From assembly GCA_029216955.1 (NCBI GenBank), contig JANAVB010003400.1, positions 12,179,181-12,243,180 on the forward strand: a stretch of 64,000 bases of DNA, in the 5' to 3' direction. The notes beneath the pieces were generated by a model. The model saw only the letters and a program-made list of their open reading frames with translations. It was not told where the DNA came from and made no database searches. Position numbers and translations under genes: made by a program. Source of the DNA: Iris pallida (Eukaryota; Streptophyta; Magnoliopsida; Asparagales; Iridaceae). Shown here piece by piece: positions 1 to 11,468 of the stretch. Within the stretch, counting starts at the first letter, position 1. Each line of letters begins with the position of its first letter.

Positions 1-380
1 AGAACCCCTTCGAGGTTTTTCTAAAGTGTTCGGGAGTTTCACTTTATGGGAGCAAATTTTGAGGTTTTACGCAACCGTCAACATAGATGAAATACTTAAA
101 AAATTAAAAAAAATTACTAAAATGGCAGCTAAAATATGCGCGCCAATTTATTCGCACATGCCTTACTTGACGGTTATCAACAAACCGTCAATATAAAAAA
201 TGTTCTTTCTTGACGGATCCTTCAAAATCGTTAATATATATGCTATAAAATTGCTAAAGTGACAAACAATTTGTCTTCCCTTGACGTAAGCCTAAAACCG
301 TCAAGATAACCACTATTGTTGACGGTTTTCGACGACCGTCAACTTATAAACCGTCAAGAATCGTTATTTTTCTTGTAGTG
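1..380. mobile_element. CACTA (En/Spm-type) transposon, terminal segment
   Basis: The segment stops at 380 with TTTTTCTTGTAGTG, the inverse of the plant CACTA terminus CACTACAAGAAAAA. Inside it the short motif ACCGTCAA and its complement TTGACGGT recur at least eight times on both strands (for example near 74, 167, 184, 296, 320, 337 and 350). That is the usual subterminal transposase-binding repeat pattern of CACTA elements. The other end lies outside the window, so the 3-bp target duplication cannot be tested. No transposase reading frame is visible here. The sequence after 380 is gypsy LTR, so this element inserted into that LTR. Confidence 0.85.
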
Positions 381-1098
381 GCAGGTAAGATTTCCACTAC
401 TATTACTGATTTCCTCTAACATTCACGAAGTATACGTAAGCCCCTAGGGACCAGAGGGGGACTATGTCAATCCTATATAGCCAATGTGCCCATGCGTTGA
501 AGGTTTGTTCTTATCTGCATGATCACAGTAGAATGGTTAGATCACCTTAGTTGATATCATTTCGTAGTTCGTTCTAGTCATGGCATGGGGAAGTGTCACA
601 TCATGGTATAGTATACTACCCCTTGTATTTGTTTGGTTGTAGGGATGGTCCACCCGTTCAATGATGGGATACGGGGCCTTGTTATGATTCAACTATTTTA
701 CTCTTTCTCGCAACTTTACGACATATTTATATTCAGTTTATATGGCATAATTTTTTGTATCTTGTTACGTTCCTCTGAGGACCTGGTGATCTCTCCAGGT
801 GTGTGTTTTTTTGACTTCCCACATGAGTTCTAGCGAAGATCGTGATCTTCTGTCTCTATCGAAGATGACATGTTCTTTGACCATTCATGCTGCTTGTATT
901 CTTTATTTCGTTATTTCCTTTTCGACTAGTTTAATGCTTGGTAGTGGATTTGTCTCCATCCAGCATCTTGTAAAGTGACATTTCATAATTAATTTTATAA
1001 ATTATTTATTCCCTTTTTTTGTGGATGAGATTTAGTGAGCCGTGACTAATTTTATACTGCATATATAGCTTACATATATTTATTATACGACTGGTATG
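381..1098 (+). repeat. Gypsy element G, LTR (3' part, before SIRE-1 insertion)
   Basis: This stretch matches the 3' third of the F LTR (about 62380-63140) in the same order, including the block around CTGAGGACCTGG and the run-in to the LTR end. It is cut at 1098 by SIRE-1 and resumes at 24982. The upstream part of the LTR is outside the window or hidden by the CACTA insertion. There is no coding capacity. Family inferred from shared LTR sequence and the gag remnant downstream at 25380. Confidence 0.75.
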
Positions 1099-2059
1099 TG
1101 TAGGATCGATGGTACCTCTAGAGGGGAGGTGAATAGAGTGCAGCAGAAAATATTTACCTATTTAAAAACTAAGCAGGTGAAGCAAATATATAAATAAAAT
1201 TAAATACAATAAAGTAAAGCAATAAGTAAGTGGAGGCAAGAAAGAAATACGCAAACACCAAGGTTTATACTGGTTTCCCTCTGAGAGGACAAGTCCAGTT
1301 CGCGAGAATTCTTGCTCGCTATAATCTACTGTTTAGAATAGAGATTACACCGCGTGCTTTACTCCGAAGAACACGCCAACTTCAACACCGTTGTATTTTT
1401 ATCTGAAGCCCATGATCAAACTTCAAATACCTTTCTGAAGAAAGCTTTTATACGCCAAGCTTGTATAACTCGAATACTCCTGATCGAAAACCACCGGTAC
1501 TAGAAGAATAGGAGTTGTCTTAGAGATTTAAATATTTAAGATCTTTAAAGTAGATAGAAAGCTTAGGAATAGATAGAGAAGATGAAGAATGAATGAGTGA
1601 GTAGAAATGGGAAATTCTTCTCTTTTTATCGGATTTTCTAGGACAGAGTTTGGGCAGAACTCAGTAGGCTAACGTTCATAATTTTGAATGTTGCTGATCC
1701 AAAAGAATAAGAAAATGCAACTGACCAAGAGTGATCCTAGGGGACCAAGTTCGGTCCGAGTTAGGGCAGACCTCGGCCCGAGTTCGATTGCTAGGGTTTG
1801 GGGTCAATTTAGTTTGGGTAGACTTTTGGATGTTGGTTTGGCTTGGGATCAATGATTGGTTTATTTTTAGTTCAGGATGAACTTCTAAATGCTAGTGATC
1901 CCGACGCACAAATTTCTAGACTCGATAAAAGAAAAATACAGAATAAATTATAAAAATACAGTTGAGACAAAATCTACGATCTTCTGTTTCTTTTTATATC
2001 TAGCTTGAGTTTTAAGTCAATTATCGAAATCAGATTGACCATGGCTGAATGGGCTAACA
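1099..2059 (-). repeat. SIRE-1 3' LTR
   Basis: On the minus strand it begins TGTTAGCCC at 2059 and ends ATCCTACA at 1099. It aligns with 24045-24981 over its whole length, roughly 94% by eye over the first 100 bases, so the insertion is not recent. The TATA-like site corresponding to 24566-24574 is altered here (1622-1630, TATA changed to GATA on the minus strand). Confidence 0.92.
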
Positions 2060-2614
2060 ATCTCCCCCATAATGTACGGTCAAGTTCGATTCGAAAGTAG
2101 GCTTGATGAGGTACAGAAGGTACGGTAGTAGCTTTGGCCTTGAATATTAGTACAATATATTTGCTCTCCCGTAACGTACGGTCAAGTCTTGTTACTCTCT
2201 CGTAACAAAAACATATATGCTGAATATCTGAAAAGTCTAAAAAAAAGCAAGCACTCCAAAAAAAAATTAGAGCTTCAAACTTGTTAGTCATATAAAATAA
2301 TCAATAATCAACAAGATGATAAAGTTTTTAATTAAAAATTATATTACTCCCCTATTTTGTCACATAAGCAAAATGACATAACGATCTAATAAAAATACTC
2401 AGCACAATCGAGAGTAGAGCAGACTATTAACAATATTAATAATGCAAAGTGCTGAAATAGGAAATATTCATATAAACTGAAGTAGTAGAGAGTTCATACA
2501 ACTAGTCAAAATAAACTGAAACTGATAATGCTTGAAAGCAGCATTTATCACTAATATATAGCCATAAAAAATAAAAACATAAATAGTGATGGTCTATTAC
2601 GAGGAAACATATCC
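2060..2614 (-). other. SIRE-1 polypurine tract and 3' untranslated region
   Basis: Directly beside the 3' LTR the minus strand reads TTATGGGGGAGAT, a clean polypurine tract that would prime plus-strand DNA synthesis. A second purine-rich copy (TGACAAAATAGGGGAGTA, about 2343-2362) lies some 290 bp away. Repeated polypurine-like motifs before the 3' LTR are a described Sirevirus trait. The rest is AT-rich with no supported gene. Confidence 0.75.
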
Positions 2615-3836
2615 TCAATCATCATCTTCGTCATCAGCACCTGCCGTCCCGGAGGGACCGATCTCAGCAGAACGGTTGGGATCATAGCGAGTAGCAGCAT
2701 GGTCAAAGTATCGCTGAGCCTCTGGATCATCAATATGGTATCCAAGTCTTGTGGGATCAAGAACCATGGGAATAGGACCACTAGGGTTGTGAGCAAGGTT
2801 GTATGAAATATCCCACATAGATTTGGATATGGCATGAAGCTGAAGGATGGTACGGAAGTCAATGGACCGAAACTGATCTATCATGACAGCCTGAAGTGAC
2901 TAAAGAGTAACACCACCGGAAGGATGAGTAGGATGTGGGTCAGCAGCAGACGGGTCAACTGGTGGTGGAGGAGGAGCCTGAACTATAGGAGTAGGAGTAG
3001 TACGACGATGCTCATGAAGATAAGTTGGAGCACCATCATGTGGACAATCCTCAAGCATAACCTTAAAGTGCTGAAATATGTAAGGTAGATACATCACATA
3101 AAGAAGTCGTCGCGGTTTCTTGCGACACCTTTCCATAGCGACGATGACAGTCTTAGGCAGACTGAAGTGGTCATGAAAATGGAGATGATAGATAGCAAAA
3201 GTTCCAAATATGAAATCTCATTAGTGGCAGTATTCTTTGGAATAATAGTAGAGAATACCATTCCATGAAGGTCGTAGAAGTAGTTGTTCAAGTGTCTCAG
3301 GCGAAGAGTGCCTTGATGTCGAGGATTTGGTGCACATAACGAATCATAAAATGAATCAAAAGTTGTCCTAATAGAAAATTGTGCCGAGGTGATATCAACT
3401 AATGCTTCCCCAATATTGGGAATGTTTAGCATAATTGCCAAATCACCGGCATCAAACTGAATGTCAATTTTGGCAACTTTTGATTTCACCATGCCGTTAG
3501 TGACCGATAAATTGCAATGGTACATGTAGATTATATTAGAGTATATTGGAAAACTAGGTTGAACTAAATCTAGTAACTCAAAGTGTTCAAAAATGTTTAC
3601 GTGATAAAAAAATAATGTAAAATTGATAGGACAACATGGACAAATCTTCCTTTGATGAAAGTCATTAAACCATTCATTGGATGCATCTTGTGACACAAAA
3701 ATAAAATCATCAAAGAAGTCACCATCCAGTTTGGAGGGACTGAACAGTAAAAAGGAGGCCACCTCATGAGGAGTAGACGATGAACCTTCATCAACTTTTT
3801 TCTTTTTTTGGAAGAAAGAGGAACTTTTGGAGCCAC
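2615..3836 (-). pseudogene. SIRE-1 extra ORF after pol (env-like position), broken
   Basis: A reading frame of about 400 codons between RNase H and the 3' LTR. It must be read through three frames: N-terminal part to about 3765, middle 3762-3094, C-terminal part 3136-2615. It therefore carries at least two frameshifts. The position matching the start codon of the sister copy is GTG (3834-3836) instead of ATG. The middle holds the landmark LCAPNPRHQG followed by LNNYFYDLHG; the C-terminal part is proline-rich and ends in an acidic tail (DDEDDD). SIRE-2 carries the same ORF at 40690-41991. Some Sireviruses have an env-like ORF at this place, but I see no strong signal peptide or fusion-like segment, so function is unassigned. 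Confidence 0.65.
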
Positions 3837-4389
3837 AAGAAATTGAAAAGGATGGAAAGAGTGAAAATATATCAAAATTGATGATAGACAGTAGAAGAGA
3901 ACTTTAAGAGAGCTCTGATTCCAAGTTTTGAGAGCTTGAGAAGCTTAGAGTAATGAGAACTAAGAAGTTAGGGTTTAGGTTTTCGGTGGAGTTTTAGGGA
4001 GGCTTGGTGAAGAAGACGATGATAGGAGGCTTTAAATAAAGAAGAAACCCGACTGTCCAGCTTCTGTTCGGATTCACCTAGACCGAGTTCGGTCCCTGGG
4101 TAATCAGGACAGACTTTGGAATGTGTGTGATAGAGTTTTAACATAAATGCAAATTTAATTAAAAATAGTTGTGTTGATGAAAAATAATAAATATTAATTA
4201 ATTAAAATACGTAAATCGTATAGAGTATTTCAGGTTAGCTTTAGGGGCCGGATCCCAGCTAGCGGTAGTCCAAAGACTAGTACACCGTGTCGCTTCAGGC
4301 TATTTACATATGTGTGACAGAAGGGCCCTTTCGACTTATAACCAAAATAATTTCAACGAATTTGTGAGTCTTAATCAAATAACATTTAA
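3837..4389 (-). other. SIRE-1 spacer between pol and extra ORF
   Basis: About 550 bp of AT-rich, stop-rich sequence between the pol end and the extra ORF. A block near 4245-4330 (GGATCCCAGCTAGC and neighbours) is also present in SIRE-2 near 42330-42420, so it is inherited element sequence, perhaps leader for the downstream ORF. No gene is supported. Confidence 0.55.
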
Positions 4390-5957
4390 TTATATTACTT
4401 CAACATCCAAAATTCCTAATTCTCTTCGTATAAAGTTAAAACGATCTTCAGCCAAGGGCTTAGTGAAGATGGCAGCTAGTTGATGTTCAGTGTCAACAAA
4501 TTCTAAATTAATATCCTCATGTAAAATATGATCTGTAAGGAGGTGATGTCTAATTTCTATGTGTTTAGTGCGAGAATGACATATAGGATTCTTCATGAGA
4601 TTAATGGAACTAGTGTTATCGCAGTAAATAGGGTTGTGGTTAAACGATAGCTGATAGTCTTCTAAAGTTTGCTTCTTCCATAAAATTTGAGGACAAAAAC
4701 GTCCTGCGGCTATATATTCAGCCTCAGTTGTTGATAATACAATAGAATTTTGTTTCTTAGAAAACTAGGAGACTAATGACTTTCCTAGAAAATGACATGT
4801 GTCACTGGTACTTTTACGATCGACTTTGCATCCGAAAAAATCTACGTCCGAGTAACATATCAGGTCAAACGAATAGGTTTTGGGATACTAAAGACCAGTC
4901 GTCAAATTTCCTTTAAGGTATCGCACGACATGCTTAACGGTGCTCACATGTGATTCTTTAGGACAAGCCTGATATCTTGCACATAAGCATACAAAAACAT
5001 AATGTCAGGTCGACTAGCAGTTAAGTATAGTAAACTACCAATGATACCTTTATACTTACATACGTTAGTTGGTATACCACTTTCATCTATATCAAGTTTT
5101 ATAGACGTTGCCATAGGTGTACCAATAGGTTTGACGTTATCCATGTCAAATTTCTTTAGCAAGTCTTTCGTATAATTTGCTTCATTGATGAATATCCCTT
5201 ATGAACTTTGCTTGATTTGTAGCCTAAGGAAGAATATTAGTTCTTCCATCATGCTCATTTCAAATTCACTCTGTATATACTTAGCATACTCGTTACATAG
5301 CATCTCATTAGTTGATCAAAAAATTATGTCATCTACATATATCTGCACTAATAAAATATTTTTATCCAAAGATTTTATAAAGAAAGTAGAATCAACCTTC
5401 CCTTTTGAAAAGTCATATTCAAGCAAGAAGGAACTAAGGCGCTCATACCATACACGAGGTACTTGTTTGAGACCGTAGAGAGCCTTGCAAAGCTTGAATA
5501 TATGATCAAGATTTTGAAATCTTCGAAGCCATGAGGTTGTTTTACAAAACTTCTTTTTTTATAAAACCATAATTAGAAAAGCACTCTTGACATCCATTTG
5601 AAAAAGTTTGAAACCATGAAAACTTGCAAAAGCATAAAGCATACGAATGGACTTTAGTCTAGCAACTGGAGCATACGTCTTATCATAGTCAATGCCTTCT
5701 TCTTGATTATATCCTTGAGTTACTAGACGTGCTTTATTGCAAGTGACTAAACCATTCTCATCTAATTTATTTCGGAACACCCACTTGGTACCAATGATCG
5801 GATGATCAATAGGTCTGGGAATATGTTCTCCAACTTGATTCTGTTCAAATTGGTTTAGTTTCTCTTGCATTAAAGAAATCCAAAATTCATCATTAAAAGC
5901 TTTTAACACATTTTTAGGTTCTATTTTCGAAATAAATGCAACATTAGCAACTATCTC
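4390..5957 (-). pseudogene. SIRE-1 pol, 3' half: reverse transcriptase and RNase H
   Basis: Minus-strand copia RT and RNase H. Landmarks in order: IIGTKWVFRNKLDENG, ARLVTQGYNQEEGIDY, FQMDVKSAFL, the catalytic QIYVDD (YVDD codons at 5328-5339), SEFEMSMMEEL, IGSLLYLTASRPDIMF, and near the end the RNase H region with HSRTKHIEIRHH and AAIFTKPLAED. The sequence type matches Sirevirus pol. A frameshift follows FQMDVKSAFL (about 5575), there is a stop right after YVDDIIF, and more stops lie near 5210 and 4770. The upper edge at 5957 is the exact TRG insertion point; the ATCTC at 5953-5957 is one copy of its target duplication. The frame continues across TRG into 20740 onward. Confidence 0.92.
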
Positions 5958-8687
5958 TGTAACGCCCCAGTCCCATAATACATAGGACCAAGAACGTGAA
6001 CATGTCAGCTGCACATATACGAAGAATACTCCAATATATGGAATCCTCATATATGTACATAAGCTGTAAATAAAATAATCATAGGACAGAATAACATAAT
6101 ATAATCTCATCACAGCTCAACACAGAAGAATATAGAGTCCAAATAATAAATAAGAGTATCAAAAGATAGTCGGGTGAACATGCTCACTCCAAACAGCTAT
6201 AAAAAATAGTCTCACAAGATCGGAGTCTAACCTCCACAAAATAAAAAGAAAAGAGATGTAAAAATAATGTCCACTAATGTCTCAAACAAAAAATAGACTA
6301 GAAATCAGTAGAAACTGACTCGGTACCAATGTAAGCTGGACCCAGAGCTACTCCGTACTCCTGTGGGAAGTCGTCTAATCCTAGAGAGATAACCAGGTCC
6401 TCAGAAGGACGTAACAAGATAGAAGAAAACACCATGCCATAATAACTGTGATATATAATATAAAGAAAGAAATATGTATGCAATCCGGTGCCTAACCAGT
6501 CTACAGTGATAATGCAATAAGAACAAACCTTTGACGTATGGGCAGGATCAGGAATATCAGGAATCAGGATCGTATCTCCTACTGGAGATAACCGGCAATC
6601 AGGACCGTACCTCCCACTCGAGATAACCGGCTATCAGGATCGTACCTCCCATTGGAGATAACCGGCAATCAGGACAGTGCATATAAGACCCATACGTTAA
6701 GGAACTGTTCTTTCCACTCAATGCCTATTAGAGTCACATCTATGACTCATATGTACCTCTAGTAACTGTCAAGTCTACTAGCATGTAATCTATTGGCTGT
6801 TACTTCTATCCGTCGTACGCCTTATACGTATCGGTGGCCGGCCGACTATGCGAGTACATGTCCTACATAAGACTCACAATACGTGGTAAAGTATGTGTCA
6901 AGGCCGTATGAGATATACCAATACCTCAACATCAATGGTTGGTCACTAGACTAAGTCAATACGAGAGAAATAAATATAGCGAGAAAAACGACCGATAGTC
7001 GCTTGCACCCAAGTGCGACTTGGACGCACAATTTTATAATATCAAGAAATAAGAAATGCTGAAAATAACAACTGAAAATAAGAATATAATAATCACAGAG
7101 TAAAGTGGCAAGGTTTCTTTCCTGATGGTGCAAAGTGGCAAGTCCAGGTAATCACAATGTCAGTCAAGAAACGTCAAAATCTCCAAACAACCCGAATGCT
7201 GAAACAAACATTGAAAATGTACTCGGTGTAAAAGATACACCTAGGAAACGTCTGTCCAAAAGTCTAATTCTGGAACAGGGGCAAAATCCTAATTTTGGGT
7301 CAAAGTGATGTCCGCCGTTGGACCCGCTTTGCACCGAAACACGTGCCAACGTCTATGACCTCTAAAGTCGTCAAACTACATGTCTACGGATTCAGTTTTA
7401 GGAGAGAAACTCAACGGTATGTCCAGTTTTGGATTCCGATTAGCCGTGTACAAAATTGCCCGTTTGAGTGGGTCGTGGGCCTGCCAAAAAGGGGTTCCGA
7501 TTCGACCTTCTTAGAATCGAACCAAACTTGGCACACAGGACCAGAATTTTGATTCAAACATATTGGCACAAGTTTCATCTCGAATCGACGACTGTACATG
7601 AAGTTAGGGCAAAGTTCGTAAATTGGCGATACGGGGGTATCTCGACGGATACGGACTGATTTCGTCGCGCACATACGACGAAACTGAGTTCCGTCAGTTC
7701 CAACAAGTCGCCATCACCCGTACGCGCCTTTCGGTGCTTACGGATCACAACCAAGTCGTCCGATTTGTCGGGACGGACCCCGTATCGGAAAAATTCTAGA
7801 ATTTTGTATTATTTTTAAAATAGTTTTTCTCCAACTTCGACATCAAATAACTTTTTGCACGTTTATCGAAACAACTATCCAGATGGTGCATTGCGTTCTT
7901 GTTTATGTTGTCAGTGATCGCCTTCAATTAGTTTCTACAAAATTTACATGAACAACAAGGAAATTGGTCGACAAGTTGTCGTTTCAATTCAATTTTTAAC
8001 GGTTTCAGAATCTGGTTTTTCCCTAACTTTATCTCAATTTTTCGAGCAAGTTAGATGGTCATGTTGAACTCCACTTGGGGGATCTCGAAGAGGGTTAGGT
8101 GGGCTTCCTACATGAATTTATTTAACGAAAAACGGACTCCTAGAGAGGGAGAAATTGAATTGGTGAAGTTGTATACCTCGAAGTTTTGTTGCTGCGGTTG
8201 TTGTTCGTTGTTGCCGTTACTGTCGCCGCACGGTGGCGCTGTCGAGCTGCGGGCTGGGCACACGGACTCGCCGGGAGAGGGGGAGGAAGGAGGAGAGAGG
8301 AGGATTAGGGTTTGGATTTGTGTGCTTAGAGAGAGGGGAGGTATTAAAGTCGGCTACATAAAGCAACCTTTGTTGCTGCTGTTGTTTCTTATAAAGGGGG
8401 GTCGACTAGTAGCTTTTATGCTGCTGTTTAGCAAATAAAGGGAGGGACGGGCCCCAACTCGCCCAAAGCAGTAATTGCTGCCGCAGATACTTGGGTGGTC
8501 GTCCACTGTGGTGGACCGGCCAGAGTGTGTCTCCCTTTTTTTTTCAAAAAAAACTTATCAAGAGTATATATATGATATATATATAGACATATTTATATAT
8601 ATCCATATATGTGCACAAAATCTCCAAAAATTTCAATAACAATTTAAATATTTGCTTATGCAAATAGTTGACATATTTAAACCGATA

Positions 8688-8744
<57 letters not shown>

Positions 8745-9414
8745 TTAATTTACAATAAAACAATCTAAACGCAAAATATTTAAACCAAATGATGGGCTTA
8801 GTTAATCTCCCAAAAATAATTTTAACTACAACAAAAATATTAAAAATAAAATCTTTCCAATGGGTAAATTTTACCACACTCTTACTTGGGTCTAGATAAT
8901 TGTACCAATATTGAAAACATCATTAATAATAAAAATATAATTTTTACCTCTAATTCAATAATTAGAATATATTTCTCAATTTCTAAAATAATCTTAAAAA
9001 CATTTGCACACTTTAAAAAAATATGCCTGCCTGGTCATCTTGGTCCTACCACATGCCTATATGGGCTTGGATTTGGTTTGGGCCACGTTGGGCTGGTTTG
9101 GTACAACCGGGTTACTAAAAAGTCAACAATATTAAATAATAATTAATTAATTCACTTTTAGGGGTTACGTCGTAACTTGGCGTGGTTTTTCCTGCTTCGG
9201 ACATCACTATGGCTGGGCCTCCCCTAGCATGGCTAGTATACTAGTCAGCGCACACTGCTACATCTTCCGTACCAATTTTGTGGTCGCCTTGTTCTCTAAA
9301 ACTCACCAATGGTTAAGGTCAATTTTAATAATTAATAAAAGCTATAATTGCATAAATTCATTTTTAGGTCTTTTTAAATAATAAAAAAATTTAAAAAAAT
9401 TCAGGGGTTTTACA
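5958..9414 (-). repeat. TRG LTR A (3457 bp)
   Basis: Runs from TGTAAAACCCC (minus strand, at 9414) to GGGGCGTTACA (at 5958). A TATA-like site on the minus strand at about 8388-8395 precedes a pyrimidine-rich leader (8280-8340). A 50-bp (AT)n array lies at 8691-8740. About 6379-6418 holds the CTGAGGACCTGG hairpin block shared with LTRs B, D, F and G. No element ORF lies within. Confidence 0.92.
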
Positions 9415-10040
9415 TCCTACCCAACTTACAAAAATTTTGTCCTCAAAATTTAGGAATAACAGGGTAGGTAGGGTTGAGGGATAAATAGAGTAGTTTAAGG
9501 TGAGGATACAGCCGCACAATTTAAAGTGGTACCTTGGGTTCATTCACCGTGCATCATCTTTCTAAAGATAAGTAAAAGACAAAGTCAATAAAGAATTCAT
9601 AGACGATGCTTTCGAGCACGTATACGAGGTACATAGGCTATGAAATAATTCAAAGGGGAATTGTCAAGGCGATCGCGGATGAGACTCCGGGGACGAGTTT
9701 GACTATGTCTTCATCCACGTAGAATAATATGTGAAGAAGAACCAAAATGTACTAGGTTGATCAGACCATCATGCACCGGTTCTGATTAGACATTATATTA
9801 GTGGGTGCGCACCCAATAAATCATGTCGTGATCAAGCTCGATGAAGAATAAGCTTGCAAAAACTAGGCTATAATTGCGGTGTTAGTCAAAGTGGTCAAAG
9901 TATGTACGCGAGATTGGTGGTTTGAAGGAAAACATAATTTGTTCAAGAATCTAAGCTGTGTCCGGTGTTCGTGCTTATCCAATCATTCTAAAGTCTGATT
10001 TATATAGCCTAGACTAAACTAATGGGGTATGGATCTTATG
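9415..10040 (-). other. TRG unit 1: 3' untranslated region and polypurine tract
   Basis: Non-coding 626 bp between the gag stop and LTR A. Next to the LTR the minus strand reads TTTTGAGGACAAAATTTTT and then GTAAGTTGGGTAGGA, a purine-rich tract abutting TGTAAAACC. The first block is shared with the TEK element at 31960-31990 and, with one change, with element D/E at 56362-56382. The unit 2 counterpart is 15321-15946. Confidence 0.8.
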
Positions 10041-11468
10041 TCAAGCCATGATAATAGGAAATATTGTAATTAAAACCATACCTGCTATGACTTCTCCTTC
10101 TAATCCTACATTCTCCACTGCCAGCGAGAAGGCCTGTCCATAGTTTTGACTGAGGTCCCGAGCTCTAGTCCTGTCGTACTGTACTGGCTGGGGGAGTAAT
10201 GGTAGGCTAGGTGATCCTGCTATTTGCCCGGTTGCTGGTAGTGCTGGAACTGCCGGTCTCAGGGCCTGCTGGGCATAAACTAGTGACTGCTGCTCTGGAC
10301 ACTCTCTCACCTTGTGTTGTAACGAGCCACATCTCAAGCATACTCCAAGTCGGGTTATGCAGTCTTTTTGGAGATGCCCTGGCTTCCTACAGAAATTACA
10401 AATAGGCTTCTGATAAGGCGCAGACCTCTCCTGCTGCTGTCTTGTAGCCCTTCTCATAGGTCCACTCTGTGTCGATCCCGAAGGTGTAGCTGCCAGCGTG
10501 TGGCGTCTCGGGGTCTGCTGCTGCTCCTTGCAAAGAATCTCCTGAGCACGAGCTTCTTCCAAGACAGCTGAATGTGAAACTCGAGACTGGGTAGTCGTAT
10601 AAGACTTGAGCTCTGGTGCAAGCCCCTGGTGAAATCTCATCGCCTTCTCTAACTCTGTCGGAATCAATCCCGTACCAAATCTACTCAGGCGATTGAACTC
10701 TGTGTCATACTCATCAACTGTTATATTCCCTTGCTTCAGATGAAGGAACTAGTCGTAGAGACCATCTCGAACATGAATAGGGAAGAACCTTTCATAAAGT
10801 AAATCATAGAACTGTTTCCAAGTGGTCCCAGTGCCTAATCGTCTCTCTTTTGCCTTCCATCAGTGGTGAGCATTATCTTCTAGCAATAGGTCCACTGCTG
10901 TCATCCAATCTCGAGCTGGCAACTGGGATGCCTTCAGTTGCTTTTCTGTACTAATAAGCCACTGTGACACCTCTAGTGGCTTCTCTGTTCCACTGAAAGG
11001 CTTAGGGTTCATATCTGTAAAGTTCTTGATGGAGCCCTCATAAGGATGTAGAGCCGGTGCTGGTGCTGGGGATGCAGGTGGAGTTCTAGTCATAGCCCCC
11101 ATCACAGTCTGTCTCATCAACTCTGTCTACTGCCACTGCGCCTGCATTATAGCATACATGAACTGGGTAATAGGGCTCCCATCAGTCGGTGGGGGAGGCA
11201 TCTGTGGGCCCGACTGTGGCAGAAACTGCTGAGGGAATGGTGGGGGAGGTGGTACTGTCCCTCCTAAGGGTGCTGCAGGGACCTGCCCAGTTTGATTAGT
11301 TGGGGGAGCTTGAGTTTCTTGGTGCACCATTGTTGGAGATGTGGTAGTCTGCTGCTGTCCCGGCTGGTATGGTGTCACTAGAGTCATCGGAGGATTCTGT
11401 CCCTCGGGGTTGGTCTCTTCGCCAGATGTGAGGGCCAAGGCAGAACAATGTCCGCTTCTTAGATTCAT
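10041..11468 (-). pseudogene. gag: TRG unit 1 gag (gag-only retrotransposon)
   Basis: A single frame of 475 codons beginning MNLRSGHC at 11468. Order: a proline/glutamine-rich N-terminus (about residues 1-110), the retrotransposon gag capsid region (TWKQFYDLLYERFFPIHVR, then VDEYDTEFNRLSRF), and two zinc knuckles, CNFCRKPGHLQKDC (10359-10400) and CLRCGSLQHKVREC (about 10299-10340). The ORF ends at GEVIAGMVLI plus a few residues, just where the protease region starts in TEK. Three in-frame stops break it: QWQ*TELM, NAHH*WKA and LYD*FLHL. Unit 2 has Gln, Trp and Gln there, consistent with C-to-T changes. The product would be the virus-like particle protein; no enzymes are encoded. Confidence 0.9.

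Noticed and set aside
7295..7674. Overlapping ORFs near 7295-7674 and their counterparts (13060-13376, 50570-51030, 57830-58298)
   Set aside because: They recur at the same LTR position in all related families, on both strands and in shifting frames, so they reflect conserved LTR sequence rather than a protein.
8055..8438. A 125-127 codon plus-strand ORF repeated in LTRs A, B (13778-14155) and C (19052-19429)
   Set aside because: It is antisense to the element and falls in similar LTR sequence, so its repetition follows from LTR identity. Nothing suggests codon-level selection, though antisense transcription could be checked.
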